Of a DNA stretch of 48,273 bases, positions 38,172-46,711 are shown one piece after another. The stretch's first letter is position 1. Every line of letters starts with the position of its first letter. Origin of the DNA: Megalodesulfovibrio gigas DSM 1382 = ATCC 19364 (GTDB lineage Bacteria > Desulfobacterota > Desulfovibrionia > Desulfovibrionales > Desulfovibrionaceae). Made by a program: the position numbers and the translations under genes. The notes under the pieces were generated by a model, which did no database searches, was not told the origin of the DNA, and was given only the letters and a program-made list of their open reading frames with translations. Location: the NCBI RefSeq assembly GCF_000468495.1, contig NC_022444.1:1804887-1853159 (forward strand), read 5' to 3'.

Positions 38172-39308
38172 TTACGCCTTCAGTGCAGTCGGCGCAGGGC
38201 TGTCGTCCAACGGCAGGGCCTTGACGAACCCGATGAAGGACGCCTTGTGCCCGTCGGCAGACACTGCCGGCGGCAGCAGCCGGGCGGTGATGGCGGCACG
38301 GAAGGTGCGGCCGTCCTTGGCCTTGAGGGTGACTGCGTAATCGTCAATGGCCCCTTGACGGAGCAGCATCTCCAGGAGTTCGCTGCGATGGGAGGGATCG
38401 ACATATAATTGTCGGCCAATGTCCTCCATGGCCAGGATCTCTTCGTGCGAATCATAGCCGAACATGCGCAGGGCTTCATGGTTCACGGCATGGAAGCGGC
38501 CCTCGGGCACGCTCTGGAAGATGCCTACCGGCGCATGGTCGAAGAGGATCCGCCAGTGGGCCTCGGCGGCGGCCAGGGCGGCCTCGCTTTCGCGGCGGCG
38601 GCGGACTTCTTCCTCAAGCTGAGCCACGGTTTCCTGCAGTTGCCGGGTGCGCTCCTCGGCCAGGGCCTCCACGGCGGCCTGCAGATCCAGCTGGGTCTGC
38701 TTGAGCCGCAGATGGTCCGAGACGTCCATGAGCACCATGCGCAGGGACGCGTCCGGCTGCTGCACCGCATAGGCCAGGATGCGCAGGGGCGGGTCGGCCA
38801 GCAGGCGGAAGGAGAACAGCGGCGCGGGATTGCCGGCGGCGGCCGCCTGCAGGGCTTCCTGGATGCGTCGGGCGTCTTCCGGCGGCACGTGGGAAAAGAG
38901 GGAGACGGGCGTTGCGGACTTGTCGCCACGACTGCCGCGGCCACCCCCGGCAGGCTGGGCCGGCAGCCAGGACGCAAGCTCGGCAGAGATGGTCTCCACG
39001 CCCTGTGGATCCACCACCCAATGCGCCACCCGGCTCAGGTTCTCCGGCAGGGTGGGCAGGGGCAGGGGCGGGGCCTCTTCGCCCTCAAGCCGGGGAAACA
39101 GAAACAGCGCCGCGGGGTGCGCATCCAGCGTGCGGGAGAGCTGCGCCACCAGGGAAAATGACGGCGCGGACAAACCCCGCTCCAGCATGCTGATGTACTG
39201 CTCCGTGACCCCGATGCGCTCGGCAAGCCGGGCCTGGGTGAGACTGCGCAATTCCCGCAAGAATCGCAGCCGTTTGCCAAACGCTTTTTTGAATGCTGTC
39301 CCGTCCAT
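38172..39308 (-). CDS. XRE helix-turn-helix regulator with PAS domain
   Basis: A 378-residue protein. The N-terminal XRE-type DNA-binding domain (~12-68; LTQARLAERIGVTEQYISMLERG) is followed by a PAS-like region (~90-205), a coiled coil (~205-250; EERTRQLQETVAQLEEEVRRRRE) and a C-terminal PAS domain (~250-365). An XRE domain joined to PAS and a coiled coil is an uncommon build; the protein probably dimerises and responds to a ligand or redox signal. AAGGGTG precedes the ATG. Its target genes are unknown; the neighbouring lysA and flavin genes are candidates only by position. Confidence 0.85.
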   Translation of the reverse strand: MDGTAFKKAFGKRLRFLRELRSLTQARLAERIGVTEQYISMLERGLSAPSFSLVAQLSRTLDAHPAALFLFPRLEGEEAPPLPLPTLPENLSRVAHWVVDPQGVETISAELASWLPAQPAGGGRGSRGDKSATPVSLFSHVPPEDARRIQEALQAAAAGNPAPLFSFRLLADPPLRILAYAVQQPDASLRMVLMDVSDHLRLKQTQLDLQAAVEALAEERTRQLQETVAQLEEEVRRRRESEAALAAAEAHWRILFDHAPVGIFQSVPEGRFHAVNHEALRMFGYDSHEEILAMEDIGRQLYVDPSHRSELLEMLLRQGAIDDYAVTLKAKDGRTFRAAITARLLPPAVSADGHKASFIGFVKALPLDDSPAPTALKA

Positions 39309-39338
39309 GTCACACCCTTAGTCGAGACATTTGCAAAA

Positions 39339-39376
39339 CGACACAAACCGGGAGTTTGAGTTCCCGGTTTGTGTCG
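39339..39376 (-). terminator. Terminator of lysA
   Basis: CGACACAAACCGGGA (39339-39353) pairs with TCCCGGTTTGTGTCG (39362-39376). On the minus strand TTTTGC follows. It lies 21 bp past the lysA stop and just upstream of the XRE-PAS gene. Confidence 0.85.
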
Positions 39377-39397
39377 CGATCAAAGGCTGGGTGCGTC

Positions 39398-40651
39398 CTA
39401 TTTCAGGCCGCCTCGTTCCAGGGCCACCAGGTCTTCGTACGTCTCGCGGGCACGGGCCAGGGTGACGGTGGCGCCATCCACCAGCACTTCCGCCGCCCGG
39501 CAGCGCGAGTTGTACTGCGAACTCATGCTGAAGCCGTACGCCCCGGCGGAAAACACGGCCAGCAGTTCACCGGACTGCACGGCAGACATGGTCCGCTCCC
39601 GGGCCAGGAAGTCGCTGGATTCGCAGATCGGGCCCACCACATCCACAATGCTCGCGGTGCGGTGCCGGGGCTCCACCTCGGCGATGCGATGGTAGGACCC
39701 GTAGAGCGCCGGCCGGGTCAGGTCGTTCATGGCTGCGTCCACAATGACGAAATGCTTGCTCGGGGTGTCCTTGGTGTACACCACCTTGGTGATGAGGAGG
39801 CCGCTGTTGCCGGCGATGACGCGGCCCGGCTCCAGAATCACCGTGAGGGGGCGTTCCTTGAGCACTGGTATCAGGGCCTGCGCAAACACCTCCGGATGAG
39901 GCGGGTCTTCTTCGTTGTACTGGATGCCCAGGCCGCCGCCAAGGTCCAGGTACTTGATGTCCAGGCCCAGTTCGCCGGTGAGGCGGTCGTGGAAGGCCAT
40001 GAGCTTGTCCATGGCTTCCTTGAACGGCTCAATGGATGTGAGCTGGGACCCGATGTGGCAGTCCAGGCCCACGGGATCCAGGGCGGGCAGGCTCTTGGCC
40101 AGGGCATAGGCCTGCATGGAGGTCTCCATGTCCAGGCCGAACTTGTTCTTTTTCATGCCCGTGGAGATGTAGGGGTGCGTCTGGGGGTCCACATCCGGGT
40201 TTATGCGCAGGCTGATGCGGGCGCGGGTGCCCATGGCCTGGGCGATCTCGTTGATGCGGACCAGCTCTGCCTGGGATTCCACGTTGAACATAAGGATGCC
40301 CGCTTCCAGGGCCTCCTTGATCTCCTCCGGCCGCTTGCCCACGCCGGAATAGACGATCTTATCCGCCGGCACGCCGGCAGCCAGGGCGCGGTACAGCTCC
40401 CCGCCGGAGACGATGTCCATGCCGGCGCCTTTTTTGGCCAGCAGATTGAGCACGGACAGGTTCGAGTTCGCTTTCACCGAGTAGCACGTCAGGTGCGGCA
40501 GCTCGTTGAAGGCTGCGTCAAAAATCTCGAAATGGCGGGAAAAGGTGGCCGCACTGTACACGTACAGCGGGGTGCCGAACTCTTCCGCCAGCCGGGCCAC
40601 GGGCACGTCCTCGGCAAACAACTGGCCGTCGCGATACTCGAAATGATGCAT
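39398..40651 (-). CDS. lysA: Diaminopimelate decarboxylase
   Basis: A 417-residue PLP enzyme that makes L-lysine from meso-diaminopimelate. PLP-binding K60 is in CYSVKANSN. SGVGKRPEEI and DLGGGLGIQY form the phosphate-binding barrel loops. EPGRVIAGNSG is conserved, and the catalytic cysteine is in GPICESSDFLA. The length and all motifs fit LysA rather than ornithine/arginine decarboxylase. AGGAG lies 8 bases before the ATG. It is transcribed alone from a recognisable promoter. Confidence 0.95.
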   Translation of the reverse strand: MHHFEYRDGQLFAEDVPVARLAEEFGTPLYVYSAATFSRHFEIFDAAFNELPHLTCYSVKANSNLSVLNLLAKKGAGMDIVSGGELYRALAAGVPADKIVYSGVGKRPEEIKEALEAGILMFNVESQAELVRINEIAQAMGTRARISLRINPDVDPQTHPYISTGMKKNKFGLDMETSMQAYALAKSLPALDPVGLDCHIGSQLTSIEPFKEAMDKLMAFHDRLTGELGLDIKYLDLGGGLGIQYNEEDPPHPEVFAQALIPVLKERPLTVILEPGRVIAGNSGLLITKVVYTKDTPSKHFVIVDAAMNDLTRPALYGSYHRIAEVEPRHRTASIVDVVGPICESSDFLARERTMSAVQSGELLAVFSAGAYGFSMSSQYNSRCRAAEVLVDGATVTLARARETYEDLVALERGGLK

Positions 40652-40695
40652 CTCGCATCTCCTGCATGGTGTTTAAGCAATCGATGAAGGAATTT

Positions 40696-40724
40696 TCGAT
40701 AGCCCGAACGGCCAGGATTGTAAA
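40696..40724 (-). promoter_or_regulatory. Promoter of lysA
   Basis: Minus strand TTTACA (40719-40724) and TATCGA (40696-40701) with a 17-bp spacer. The leader is about 38 nt. Confidence 0.5.
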
Positions 40725-40776
40725 GCCGGCTGGCAATGCTGCGTCCATTTGGTTCGGGAGGCAGGCGTGCAATGGG

Positions 40777-40825
40777 TTGTGTCACAATGGGCCTGCATGG
40801 GCGTCATGGCGCGTCATTGTGACAC
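40777..40825. promoter_or_regulatory. Long inverted repeat with a TTGTG-T-CACAA core
   Basis: GTGTCACAATG (40779-40789) is a perfect inverted repeat of CATTGTGACAC (40815-40825), with a 25-bp spacer. The left arm also contains the compact palindrome TTGTG-T-CACAA (40777-40787). Such TGTGA/TCACA half sites are typical for CRP/FNR-family or Rex proteins. It lies in the 469-bp gap between lysA and the AmiS/UreI gene. Confidence 0.45.
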
Positions 40826-40855
40826 TGCCTTGATTTATTGATGCATTACATGGTG

Positions 40856-40884
40856 TTGGTGTGAATAAGTGCAGGGGATATCGT
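40856..40884 (+). promoter_or_regulatory. Candidate promoter of the AmiS/UreI-like gene
   Basis: TTGGTG (40856-40861), 17-bp spacer, TATCGT (40879-40884). It would give a leader of about 230 nt. Most of the remaining gap (to 41120) holds no gene; a perfect 14-bp palindrome GCCGGCGCGCCGGC lies at 41051-41064. Confidence 0.35.
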
Positions 40885-41120
40885 TTTTTTGGGGCGCAAC
40901 ACCCCCGCGAGTGTGGCGCTTTGCCCACGCTGCGGGGGAATCTGCGGGATGGTAAACAGCGTATCTCCCAGGGACAACAGGGAATCGAACTATTGGACAA
41001 GAAATTGATATGACAAATGGAATCAACAGGCATTCCGCCTGGCGCCCGGGGCCGGCGCGCCGGCACCAGGGTGCCCGCCACGCACATGCGCTCTTTTATC
41101 ACCCACTACAGGAGGGTATT

Positions 41121-41651
41121 ATGACAACGGCAATACTTGTGTTGATCTCGGTCATGTGGCTGCCGGTGGCGCTGCTGAACCTGGGCAAAGGGGAGCCCAA
41201 GGGGACGGGAGCGGCAACGGCATTTGTGGGCGTGCTGGTGGTGGTGGGCGCGTTGTTGCAAGCGGCCCTGTTCAAGGATGCCTTCACAGCAGGCTTGTTG
41301 TTCGCGCACGGGGTGCTTTATTGCTGCGTGGCCTTCGCCTTGCTGACGGGCCTGCAGGACTTGCGTTCCGTGGGCAACGTGAGCCTCACCGTGGCGTTGA
41401 TTTCTTTTATTTACATGGTGTTGTTCTTCACCGGCGGTCCCGTGCTGGCCAACGGCACACAGCTGATTGCCCCAAGCAACTACCTGGCCATGGCCTGTCT
41501 GGGATACACGGTGCTGACGCTTGAAGTCTGGCTGGCGTTCTACGGCAAACTGAGCGCCACGCTGTTGGCATGGTCGCTCATCATCTGGGTGCCCGTGGGG
41601 CTGTGGGCGCCGGCGTTCTGGTTGATGTCTTCAAATTCTTTGCCTTTCTAG
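41121..41651 (+). CDS. AmiS/UreI family amide or urea channel
   Basis: A 176-residue membrane protein with six or seven spans. The start ILVLISVMWLPVALLNLGKG, the motif PKGTGAATAF, and the C-terminal half NGTQLIAPSNYLAMACLGYTVLTLEVWLAFYGK agree with the AmiS/UreI family, which lets urea or short amides through the inner membrane. No urease or amidase is in the window, so the substrate cannot be told. AGGAGGG lies 5 bases before the ATG at 41121; the longer frame upstream is not used. Confidence 0.85.
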   Translation: MTTAILVLISVMWLPVALLNLGKGEPKGTGAATAFVGVLVVVGALLQAALFKDAFTAGLLFAHGVLYCCVAFALLTGLQDLRSVGNVSLTVALISFIYMVLFFTGGPVLANGTQLIAPSNYLAMACLGYTVLTLEVWLAFYGKLSATLLAWSLIIWVPVGLWAPAFWLMSSNSLPF

Positions 41652-41659
41652 TGTGATGT

Positions 41660-41697
41660 CCCTGAAGTGGTGATGGCATCATCACGTTACTTCAGGG
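41660..41697 (+). terminator. Hairpin after the AmiS/UreI-like gene
   Basis: CCCTGAAGT (41660-41668) pairs with ACTTCAGGG (41689-41697), with an inner GTGATG/CATCAC pairing. It starts 8 bp after the stop. No T-run follows. Confidence 0.65.
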
Positions 41698-41763
41698 AAG
41701 ACCGTCCGCCGAAATGCGTGGAACCCGGCGGACCAGTGGAGCACATTATGTCGGCGGGCAGCA

Positions 41764-41804
41764 ACGCCCCTCTTCGCCTCCTGCAGGAGCGCGGGGAGGG
41801 GCGT
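41764..41804 (-). terminator. Hairpin after mutS
   Basis: ACGCCCCTC (41764-41772) pairs with GAGGGGCGT (41796-41804). It lies 22 bp beyond the mutS stop and probably ends the five-gene operon. Confidence 0.6.
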
Positions 41805-41826
41805 CCGTATTGGCGGGCATCGTCCT

Positions 41827-44529
41827 TCAGTCGGGCTTGCCCCAGCGCTGTTTCCAGTCGTGCAGCAGGGTCAGGGCCTGCACAGGGGTGAGGTGCTCCA
41901 CATCCAGCGCCTGCAGCGCCTTGCGCAGTTCCAGGGCCTGGGGAGACACGGCAGGAGCCGCCGGCCCGGGCAACGGCGGCGGTTCCATGCCCGGCAGCAT
42001 GGCCGGGCAGGCCATCTGCTCCACGAACCGCGCCCGACCCTCGCCGCCCTGTTTTTCCAGAATCTGCAGCAGTTCCCGCGCCCGGTGCACCACCCGCGGC
42101 GGCACGCCGGCCAGGCGGGCCACCTCCACGCCGTAACTTTTGTCTGCCGGACCAGGAACCAGACGCCGCAGGAAGATGATCTCCCCGCCGTATTCCTTGA
42201 CCGCGATGTTGCAGTTGCGCACGCCGGGGATGCGGCCTTCCAGGGAGGTCAGCTCGTGATAATGGGTGGCGAAGAGGGTGCGCAGACCGCCCTGGCGGCG
42301 GGCCAGATCCTCCACCACGGCCCAGGCCAGGGCCAGGCCGTCGAAGGTGGCGGTGCCGCGGCCGATCTCGTCCAGGATGACCAGACTGCGCCGGGTGGCC
42401 TGCCGCAGGATGCGGGCGGTCTCGGTCATTTCCACCATGAAGGTGGAGCGGCCCTGGGCCAGATTGTCCGAGGCCCCCACGCGGGAAAAGACGCGATCCA
42501 CCAGACCGATGCGCGCCTCCCGGGCCGGGACGTACCCGCCCATCTGGGCCAGCAGGACGATGAGGGCCGTCTGCCGCAACACCGTGGACTTGCCGGCCAT
42601 GTTCGGCCCGGTGATGAGCAGGATGCGGCGGTCGTCGTCCAGATCCAGATCGTTGGGGATGAAGCTGGACGCGCCTTGCACGGCCTCCACCACGGGATGG
42701 CGGCCGGCGATGATGCGCAGGGCCAGGCCATCGTGCAGGGTGGGGCGGGTCCAGTCCCAGCGGCGGGCGGTCTCGGCCAGGCCTTGCCAGTAGTCGATGC
42801 CGGCCAGGGCGTCGGCCATGAACAGCAGCCGCGGCCGGGCCTGGGCCATGCGGTCCCGAATCTCCAGAAAGATCTTGTGCTCCAGGGCGTTGCGTTGCTC
42901 CGTGGCCGAGAGCAGCTTCTGCTCCAGGGATTTGAGCTCCGCGGTGACGTAGCGTTCGCAGTTGGCCAGGGTCTGGCGGCGTTCCCAGTGGGCCGGCGCC
43001 TGCTTGCTGGCGGCGGCGGGGAGCTCGAAATAGTGGCCGAAGACGCGGTTGTACCCCAGCTTGAGCCGGGGCAGGGCGTGGGCGGCCTGTTCTGCGGCCA
43101 GCAGTGCCTTGAGCTTTTCCTCGCCATGGTCGGCCAGGTCCGCCAGCTCGGTCAGCTCGGGCTGGAAGTCCGGGCGGATGAGGCCGCCATCGGTGATGGT
43201 GGGCGGCGGCGAATCCGTCAGGGCGCGGTGCAGGAGGTCGAAGCAGTCGCCCAGATCGTCCCAGCGGTCCAGCAGCTTTGCCAGGGCCGGCGGCGGGGCG
43301 GCCGCGGTCAGCAGGCCGCGCAGGTGCGGCAGGCCGGCCAGGCTCTGGCGCAGGCCCGTGAGATCCCGCGGCATGGACCGCCCCAGGCAGACGCGGGTGG
43401 AGAGGCGTTCCAGATCGCCCACGGCCTTGAGGGCCTGGGCCGTCTCCTGGCGCAGGCCGTCCTGGTCATGAAAAAAGGCCACCATGGCCTGGGTGTCCAG
43501 GATGGGGGTCATCTCCCGCCAGGGCTGGCGCATGCGCTGGCGCAGCAGCCGGCCGCCCATGGGGGTGATGGTGCGGTCAATGGCGTGCCACAGACTGCCG
43601 GGACCCTTTTTGCCGTCCAGGCGGACGAAGAGTTCCAGATTGCGTTCGGTGATCTCGTCCACCAGCAGATGACGGGAACGGTCCAGCGGGGCAAAGGGAG
43701 CCAGGTGCGTGGCCTCCTGGAGCTGGGTGTGCTCCAGATAGGCCAGGATTGCGCCCAGGCAGCGCGCGAGCTCGGGCTTGTCCGTCAGGTCCAGCACGGC
43801 AAGGTCCGTCACGCGCTGGGCCTTGAGCAGGCGGGCGACGGCGGCGGCATGGTCGAAGTAGGCCTTGGCCGGCATGGGCACGAGGCTGATGCCTTCATCC
43901 AGAAAGGCCCGCATTTCCTTGTGCAGGGCCGCGGGGCCGTCGGCAATGAGCAGCTCCCGGGGGCGCAGCTTGTGCACCCACTGCCAGAGCTCCTGCTCTT
44001 TCTTGGACTCGAACCCCGTCCACTCGCCGGTGGAGAACTCGGCCCAGGCCAGGGCGCCGGTGTCCGTGCGATCGTTCCAGAACAGGGCCGCCAGGAAGGT
44101 TTCTTCCTTGGCGTCCAGGGATTCGTCCTCCAGCACCGTGGCCGGCGTGAGCACGCGGGTGACGGCGCGTTTGACCAGCCCCTTGGCCTGGCGGGGGTCT
44201 TCCACCTGATCGCAGATGGCCACCTTGTAGCCCTTTTCCAGCAGCCGGGCCAGGTAGTCCTTGGCGCTGTGGTGGGGCACGCCGGCCATGGGAATGCGCG
44301 AGGCGTCGTTGGGATTTCGGCTGGTGAGGGTGATGGACAGCTCGCGGGCGGCGGTTTCGGCGTCCTCGAAAAAGAGTTCGTAGAAGTCCCCCATGCGGTA
44401 AAACAACAAGGCGTCCGGGTACTGCTCCTTGATGGAGAGGTACTGCTCGAACATGGGGGTGAGTTTTTTGGGGGGGGCTGCGGAAGACGAGGGGACGTTA
44501 CCGGGATACTGCGAAGGAGTTTGTGTCAT
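41827..44529 (-). CDS. mutS: DNA mismatch repair protein MutS
   Basis: A 900-residue MutS. The mismatch-binding domain has the Phe-x-Glu motif in MGDFYELFFEDA. Connector, lever and clamp domains follow. The ATPase domain has Walker A GPNMAGKST, Walker B LVILDEIGRGTATFDG and LFATHYHEL. The C-terminal helix-turn-helix includes AGVPPRVVHRARELL. It recognises mispairs and recruits MutL, which is not encoded here. The start at 44529 gives the usual short leader before PMFEQYLSIKEQYPDALLFYRMGD; an extended frame upstream runs into lapB and is rejected. Last gene of the operon. Confidence 0.97.
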   Translation of the reverse strand: MTQTPSQYPGNVPSSSAAPPKKLTPMFEQYLSIKEQYPDALLFYRMGDFYELFFEDAETAARELSITLTSRNPNDASRIPMAGVPHHSAKDYLARLLEKGYKVAICDQVEDPRQAKGLVKRAVTRVLTPATVLEDESLDAKEETFLAALFWNDRTDTGALAWAEFSTGEWTGFESKKEQELWQWVHKLRPRELLIADGPAALHKEMRAFLDEGISLVPMPAKAYFDHAAAVARLLKAQRVTDLAVLDLTDKPELARCLGAILAYLEHTQLQEATHLAPFAPLDRSRHLLVDEITERNLELFVRLDGKKGPGSLWHAIDRTITPMGGRLLRQRMRQPWREMTPILDTQAMVAFFHDQDGLRQETAQALKAVGDLERLSTRVCLGRSMPRDLTGLRQSLAGLPHLRGLLTAAAPPPALAKLLDRWDDLGDCFDLLHRALTDSPPPTITDGGLIRPDFQPELTELADLADHGEEKLKALLAAEQAAHALPRLKLGYNRVFGHYFELPAAASKQAPAHWERRQTLANCERYVTAELKSLEQKLLSATEQRNALEHKIFLEIRDRMAQARPRLLFMADALAGIDYWQGLAETARRWDWTRPTLHDGLALRIIAGRHPVVEAVQGASSFIPNDLDLDDDRRILLITGPNMAGKSTVLRQTALIVLLAQMGGYVPAREARIGLVDRVFSRVGASDNLAQGRSTFMVEMTETARILRQATRRSLVILDEIGRGTATFDGLALAWAVVEDLARRQGGLRTLFATHYHELTSLEGRIPGVRNCNIAVKEYGGEIIFLRRLVPGPADKSYGVEVARLAGVPPRVVHRARELLQILEKQGGEGRARFVEQMACPAMLPGMEPPPLPGPAAPAVSPQALELRKALQALDVEHLTPVQALTLLHDWKQRWGKPD

Positions 44530-44560
44530 GAGGCGGGAGCAGGGCAGGGCATGGTGGTGA

Positions 44561-45823
44561 TCAGTGCAGGCAGCACTGGATGCGCCGCCAGCTCTGGCAG
44601 CGGGGGCATTGGAAAAAGAGGGTGTTGGACCGATGCCCGCACGCGGCGCAGGCAAAACGGGGCTGGGCGGTGAGCAGGGAAAAGAGGGTGTGCGCGGCAT
44701 CGTAGAAGGCCGGTTCCACTTCCTGGCGCGGCAAGGCCAGGGCGGTCAGGTCCATGCGGGCCCGCCAGAAGGTGGGCTCCAGGGCCAGGGCCTTTTCCAG
44801 CCAGATCTGGGCGGCTTCCTGCAGATTGCCGGCCCGGCACAGACAGGCAGCCAGGTGGCACAGGGCTGCGTCCGCAGGTTGGGCGACCGGGGGCTGCCCG
44901 GGGGGCGGCGGGGTGGTCAGGATATGCTGCACCACTTCGGCCTGGGCGCGCAGGGGGTTGTCTGCCGGATGGACGCGATCTGAAACACTGGCCGGTCCCA
45001 GGCAGCAGGGTCGCTGGGCCGGGGCTTTGCCCGAATCGTGCCAGGGAGTGTCCGGGTTGAGCAGGGCTTCCAGCAGGGCGAAGCGGAGCCGGGGCGTCAC
45101 CGCGTGCATGCCCTTGCGCAGCTGTCGGGCCAGCCGTGCCCAGTTGCGGGAGACGGCGGCTTCGCGCACCAGCACCAGCCAGCCTTCGGGAAGCGTGGGC
45201 GCCAGGGCCGCGGCGCGGGAGGCATGGCGGCGGGCATGGGAGCATTCCCCGGCCAGCAGCAGGGCCTGGGCATGCCGGGCCAGGGCATGGGCCTGCAGAT
45301 CCTTGCGGCCGGCCTCGGCAAACAGTCTGGCGGCCTCCTTGGCCTTGCCCAGACGCAAGGTGCAGTCGGCCAGGGCCAGCCGGACAGCCTGGCTGCGGGG
45401 AAGGATCAACTGCGCGACTTCGAATGCTTCCAGGGCCTTGCCCAGTTCACCCAGACGCAGGAGATCGCGGCCAATTTCGTACTGCAGGCGGGCGCGTTGG
45501 CCTTTGTCCAGACCCGGACGATGGGCCAGACGTCGGCGCACGGTCAGGGCGCGCTGAGGCTCGCCCTGGGAGCGGTGCAGGGTGGCCAGGGCAAAGCAGG
45601 GTTCGATGGCGGCCGGATCCAGGGTGAGCATGCGGGCCAGCTCGTCCTGCACAGCCTGCAGATCGTCGGGAGGAGGGAACGGCAGCTTGGCAGAGGGTGC
45701 AGCCGACGACGAATCATCGGCTGCACCGGAAGGATCACCCCACTGCCGTGGCGTGGCGATGGCTGGCCTCAAGGACCGGCCCGGCAAGGCTGCCGCAGGA
45801 AATCGCCACCACCGCCAGCGCAT
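44561..45823 (-). CDS. lapB: LapB-like TPR protein with rubredoxin-type C-terminus
   Basis: A 420-residue protein with several TPR helices (about residues 60-390; for example LQYEIGRDLLRLGELGKALEAFEVAQLILP). It ends in a four-cysteine metal site CAACG...CPRC in RFACAACGHRSNTLFFQCP, as in LapB/YciM. In enterobacteria LapB, anchored beside LapA, guides FtsH to LpxC and balances LPS synthesis. Unlike E. coli LapB, it has no clear N-terminal membrane helix here, only a Trp/Arg-rich start. ATGs at 45829 and 45823 are both possible; GGAG spacing favours 45823. It directly follows lapA. Confidence 0.8.
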   Translation of the reverse strand: MRWRWWRFPAAALPGRSLRPAIATPRQWGDPSGAADDSSSAAPSAKLPFPPPDDLQAVQDELARMLTLDPAAIEPCFALATLHRSQGEPQRALTVRRRLAHRPGLDKGQRARLQYEIGRDLLRLGELGKALEAFEVAQLILPRSQAVRLALADCTLRLGKAKEAARLFAEAGRKDLQAHALARHAQALLLAGECSHARRHASRAAALAPTLPEGWLVLVREAAVSRNWARLARQLRKGMHAVTPRLRFALLEALLNPDTPWHDSGKAPAQRPCCLGPASVSDRVHPADNPLRAQAEVVQHILTTPPPPGQPPVAQPADAALCHLAACLCRAGNLQEAAQIWLEKALALEPTFWRARMDLTALALPRQEVEPAFYDAAHTLFSLLTAQPRFACAACGHRSNTLFFQCPRCQSWRRIQCCLH

Positions 45824-45835
45824 AGGCATGCTCCG

Positions 45836-46183
45836 CTAGGAGGATTGCTCTTCGCCCTGGGCTCCCATGCCTGCATCTTCGGAAGGCAGGGTGCGCAGGG
45901 AATTCACTTCGGCTTCCAGCTTGGCAGCCAGCTTCTTGAAGCGGCTGGCCTGGGCCTTGAAGCGCAGGGTTTCGAACACCAGCAGGAAGAACACGCTGAA
46001 GGCGCCCAGCACAAAGAAGAACAGCAGGAAGAAATACAGCTTCAGCGGCGGGGTGGTCCAGGCATGCCAGTGCAGATCATAGCCGAGGGCAATGGTCTGC
46101 TGCAAGGTCTGGATGTTCTGGGCGTAGATGATCATCAAGAAAAAAATCAGGATGATCAGGAAGAAAATTTGAATGAACCGCAT
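45836..46183 (-). CDS. lapA: LapA-like membrane protein (DUF1049)
   Basis: A 115-residue protein with two membrane spans (~2-22 and ~47-70) and a cytoplasmic coiled coil (~72-100; RFKAQASRFKKLAAKLEAEVNSL). This is the layout of LapA/YciS, which scaffolds LapB at the membrane. Its start lies inside the end of the HIT gene (28-base overlap), with GAGGAGG before the ATG, and lapB follows after 12 bases. So lapA and lapB are kept adjacent as in many Gram-negative bacteria. Confidence 0.8.
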   Translation of the reverse strand: MRFIQIFFLIILIFFLMIIYAQNIQTLQQTIALGYDLHWHAWTTPPLKLYFFLLFFFVLGAFSVFFLLVFETLRFKAQASRFKKLAAKLEAEVNSLRTLPSEDAGMGAQGEEQSS

Positions 46184-46692
46184 GTGGGGTCCTCCTCTAA
46201 AAGGTCCTTTTCCAGACGATGGAAGTTGGGCGTCAGCCTGTCATATGTCGCGAGGAGATGTTCGGGGATGACCCGAGTCTCCGAAAAGACCGCCATGAAA
46301 GAGGAGTCGCCGTTCCAGCGAGGCACGAGATGGAAGTGCAGATGCTCGCGGATGCCTGCCCCGGCGGCTTCGCCCAGATTGAGGCCGATGTTGACGCCCT
46401 GAGGATTGAAGTGCTGGCAGAGAATATCGGTGCAGCCTTGCAACAGCTGCATCATCTCGTTGCACTCGTCGCGGGTGCAGTCTTGCAACCGCATGACATG
46501 GCGATATGGCGTCACCATGAGATGGCCATTGTTATAGGGGAATTTGTTCATGATGACGAAGGCCTGCCGCCCACGCAGCAGCACCAGCCGCTCCCTGTCC
46601 TCGTTCCTGTGCGCCGGCAAACAGAAGACGCATGCGTCAGGTTTTGGACCAAGGATGTAGTCAAGACGCCACGGCGCCCATAAGACATCCAT
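46156..46692 (-). CDS. HIT family nucleotide hydrolase/phosphorylase
   Basis: A 178-residue histidine-triad protein. The triad is in EHLHFHLVPRW, preceded by GLNLGEAAGAGI. The N-terminus MDVLWAPWRLDYI and the CVFC zinc pair with a later histidine are typical of the HIT group related to Ap4A phosphorylase. It would hydrolyse or phosphorolyse dinucleoside polyphosphates or AMP derivatives. Start at 46692 because GGAAGGTGA precedes it and the family begins there; the ATG at 46722 would overlap the upstream gene. It lies 19 bp after the LOG-like gene. Confidence 0.88.
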   Translation of the reverse strand: MDVLWAPWRLDYILGPKPDACVFCLPAHRNEDRERLVLLRGRQAFVIMNKFPYNNGHLMVTPYRHVMRLQDCTRDECNEMMQLLQGCTDILCQHFNPQGVNIGLNLGEAAGAGIREHLHFHLVPRWNGDSSFMAVFSETRVIPEHLLATYDRLTPNFHRLEKDLLEEDPTCGSFKFSS

Positions 46693-46711
46693 CCAGTCAC
46701 CTTCCTCGTCG

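Noticed and set aside
41051-41064. Perfect palindrome GCCGGCGCGCCGGC upstream of the AmiS/UreI-like gene
   Set aside because: Made only of G and C and likely by chance in GC-rich DNA; no adjoining promoter element.
40782-41102. Minus-strand open frame of 106 codons in the lysA-AmiS gap
   Set aside because: No ribosome-binding site, unusual composition, and it overlaps the inverted repeat and promoter-like elements; judged non-coding.
41860-44673. Plus-strand open frame of 937 codons opposite mutS
   Set aside because: Antisense shadow of mutS; Gly/His/Gln-rich composition typical of the wrong strand of high-GC genes.
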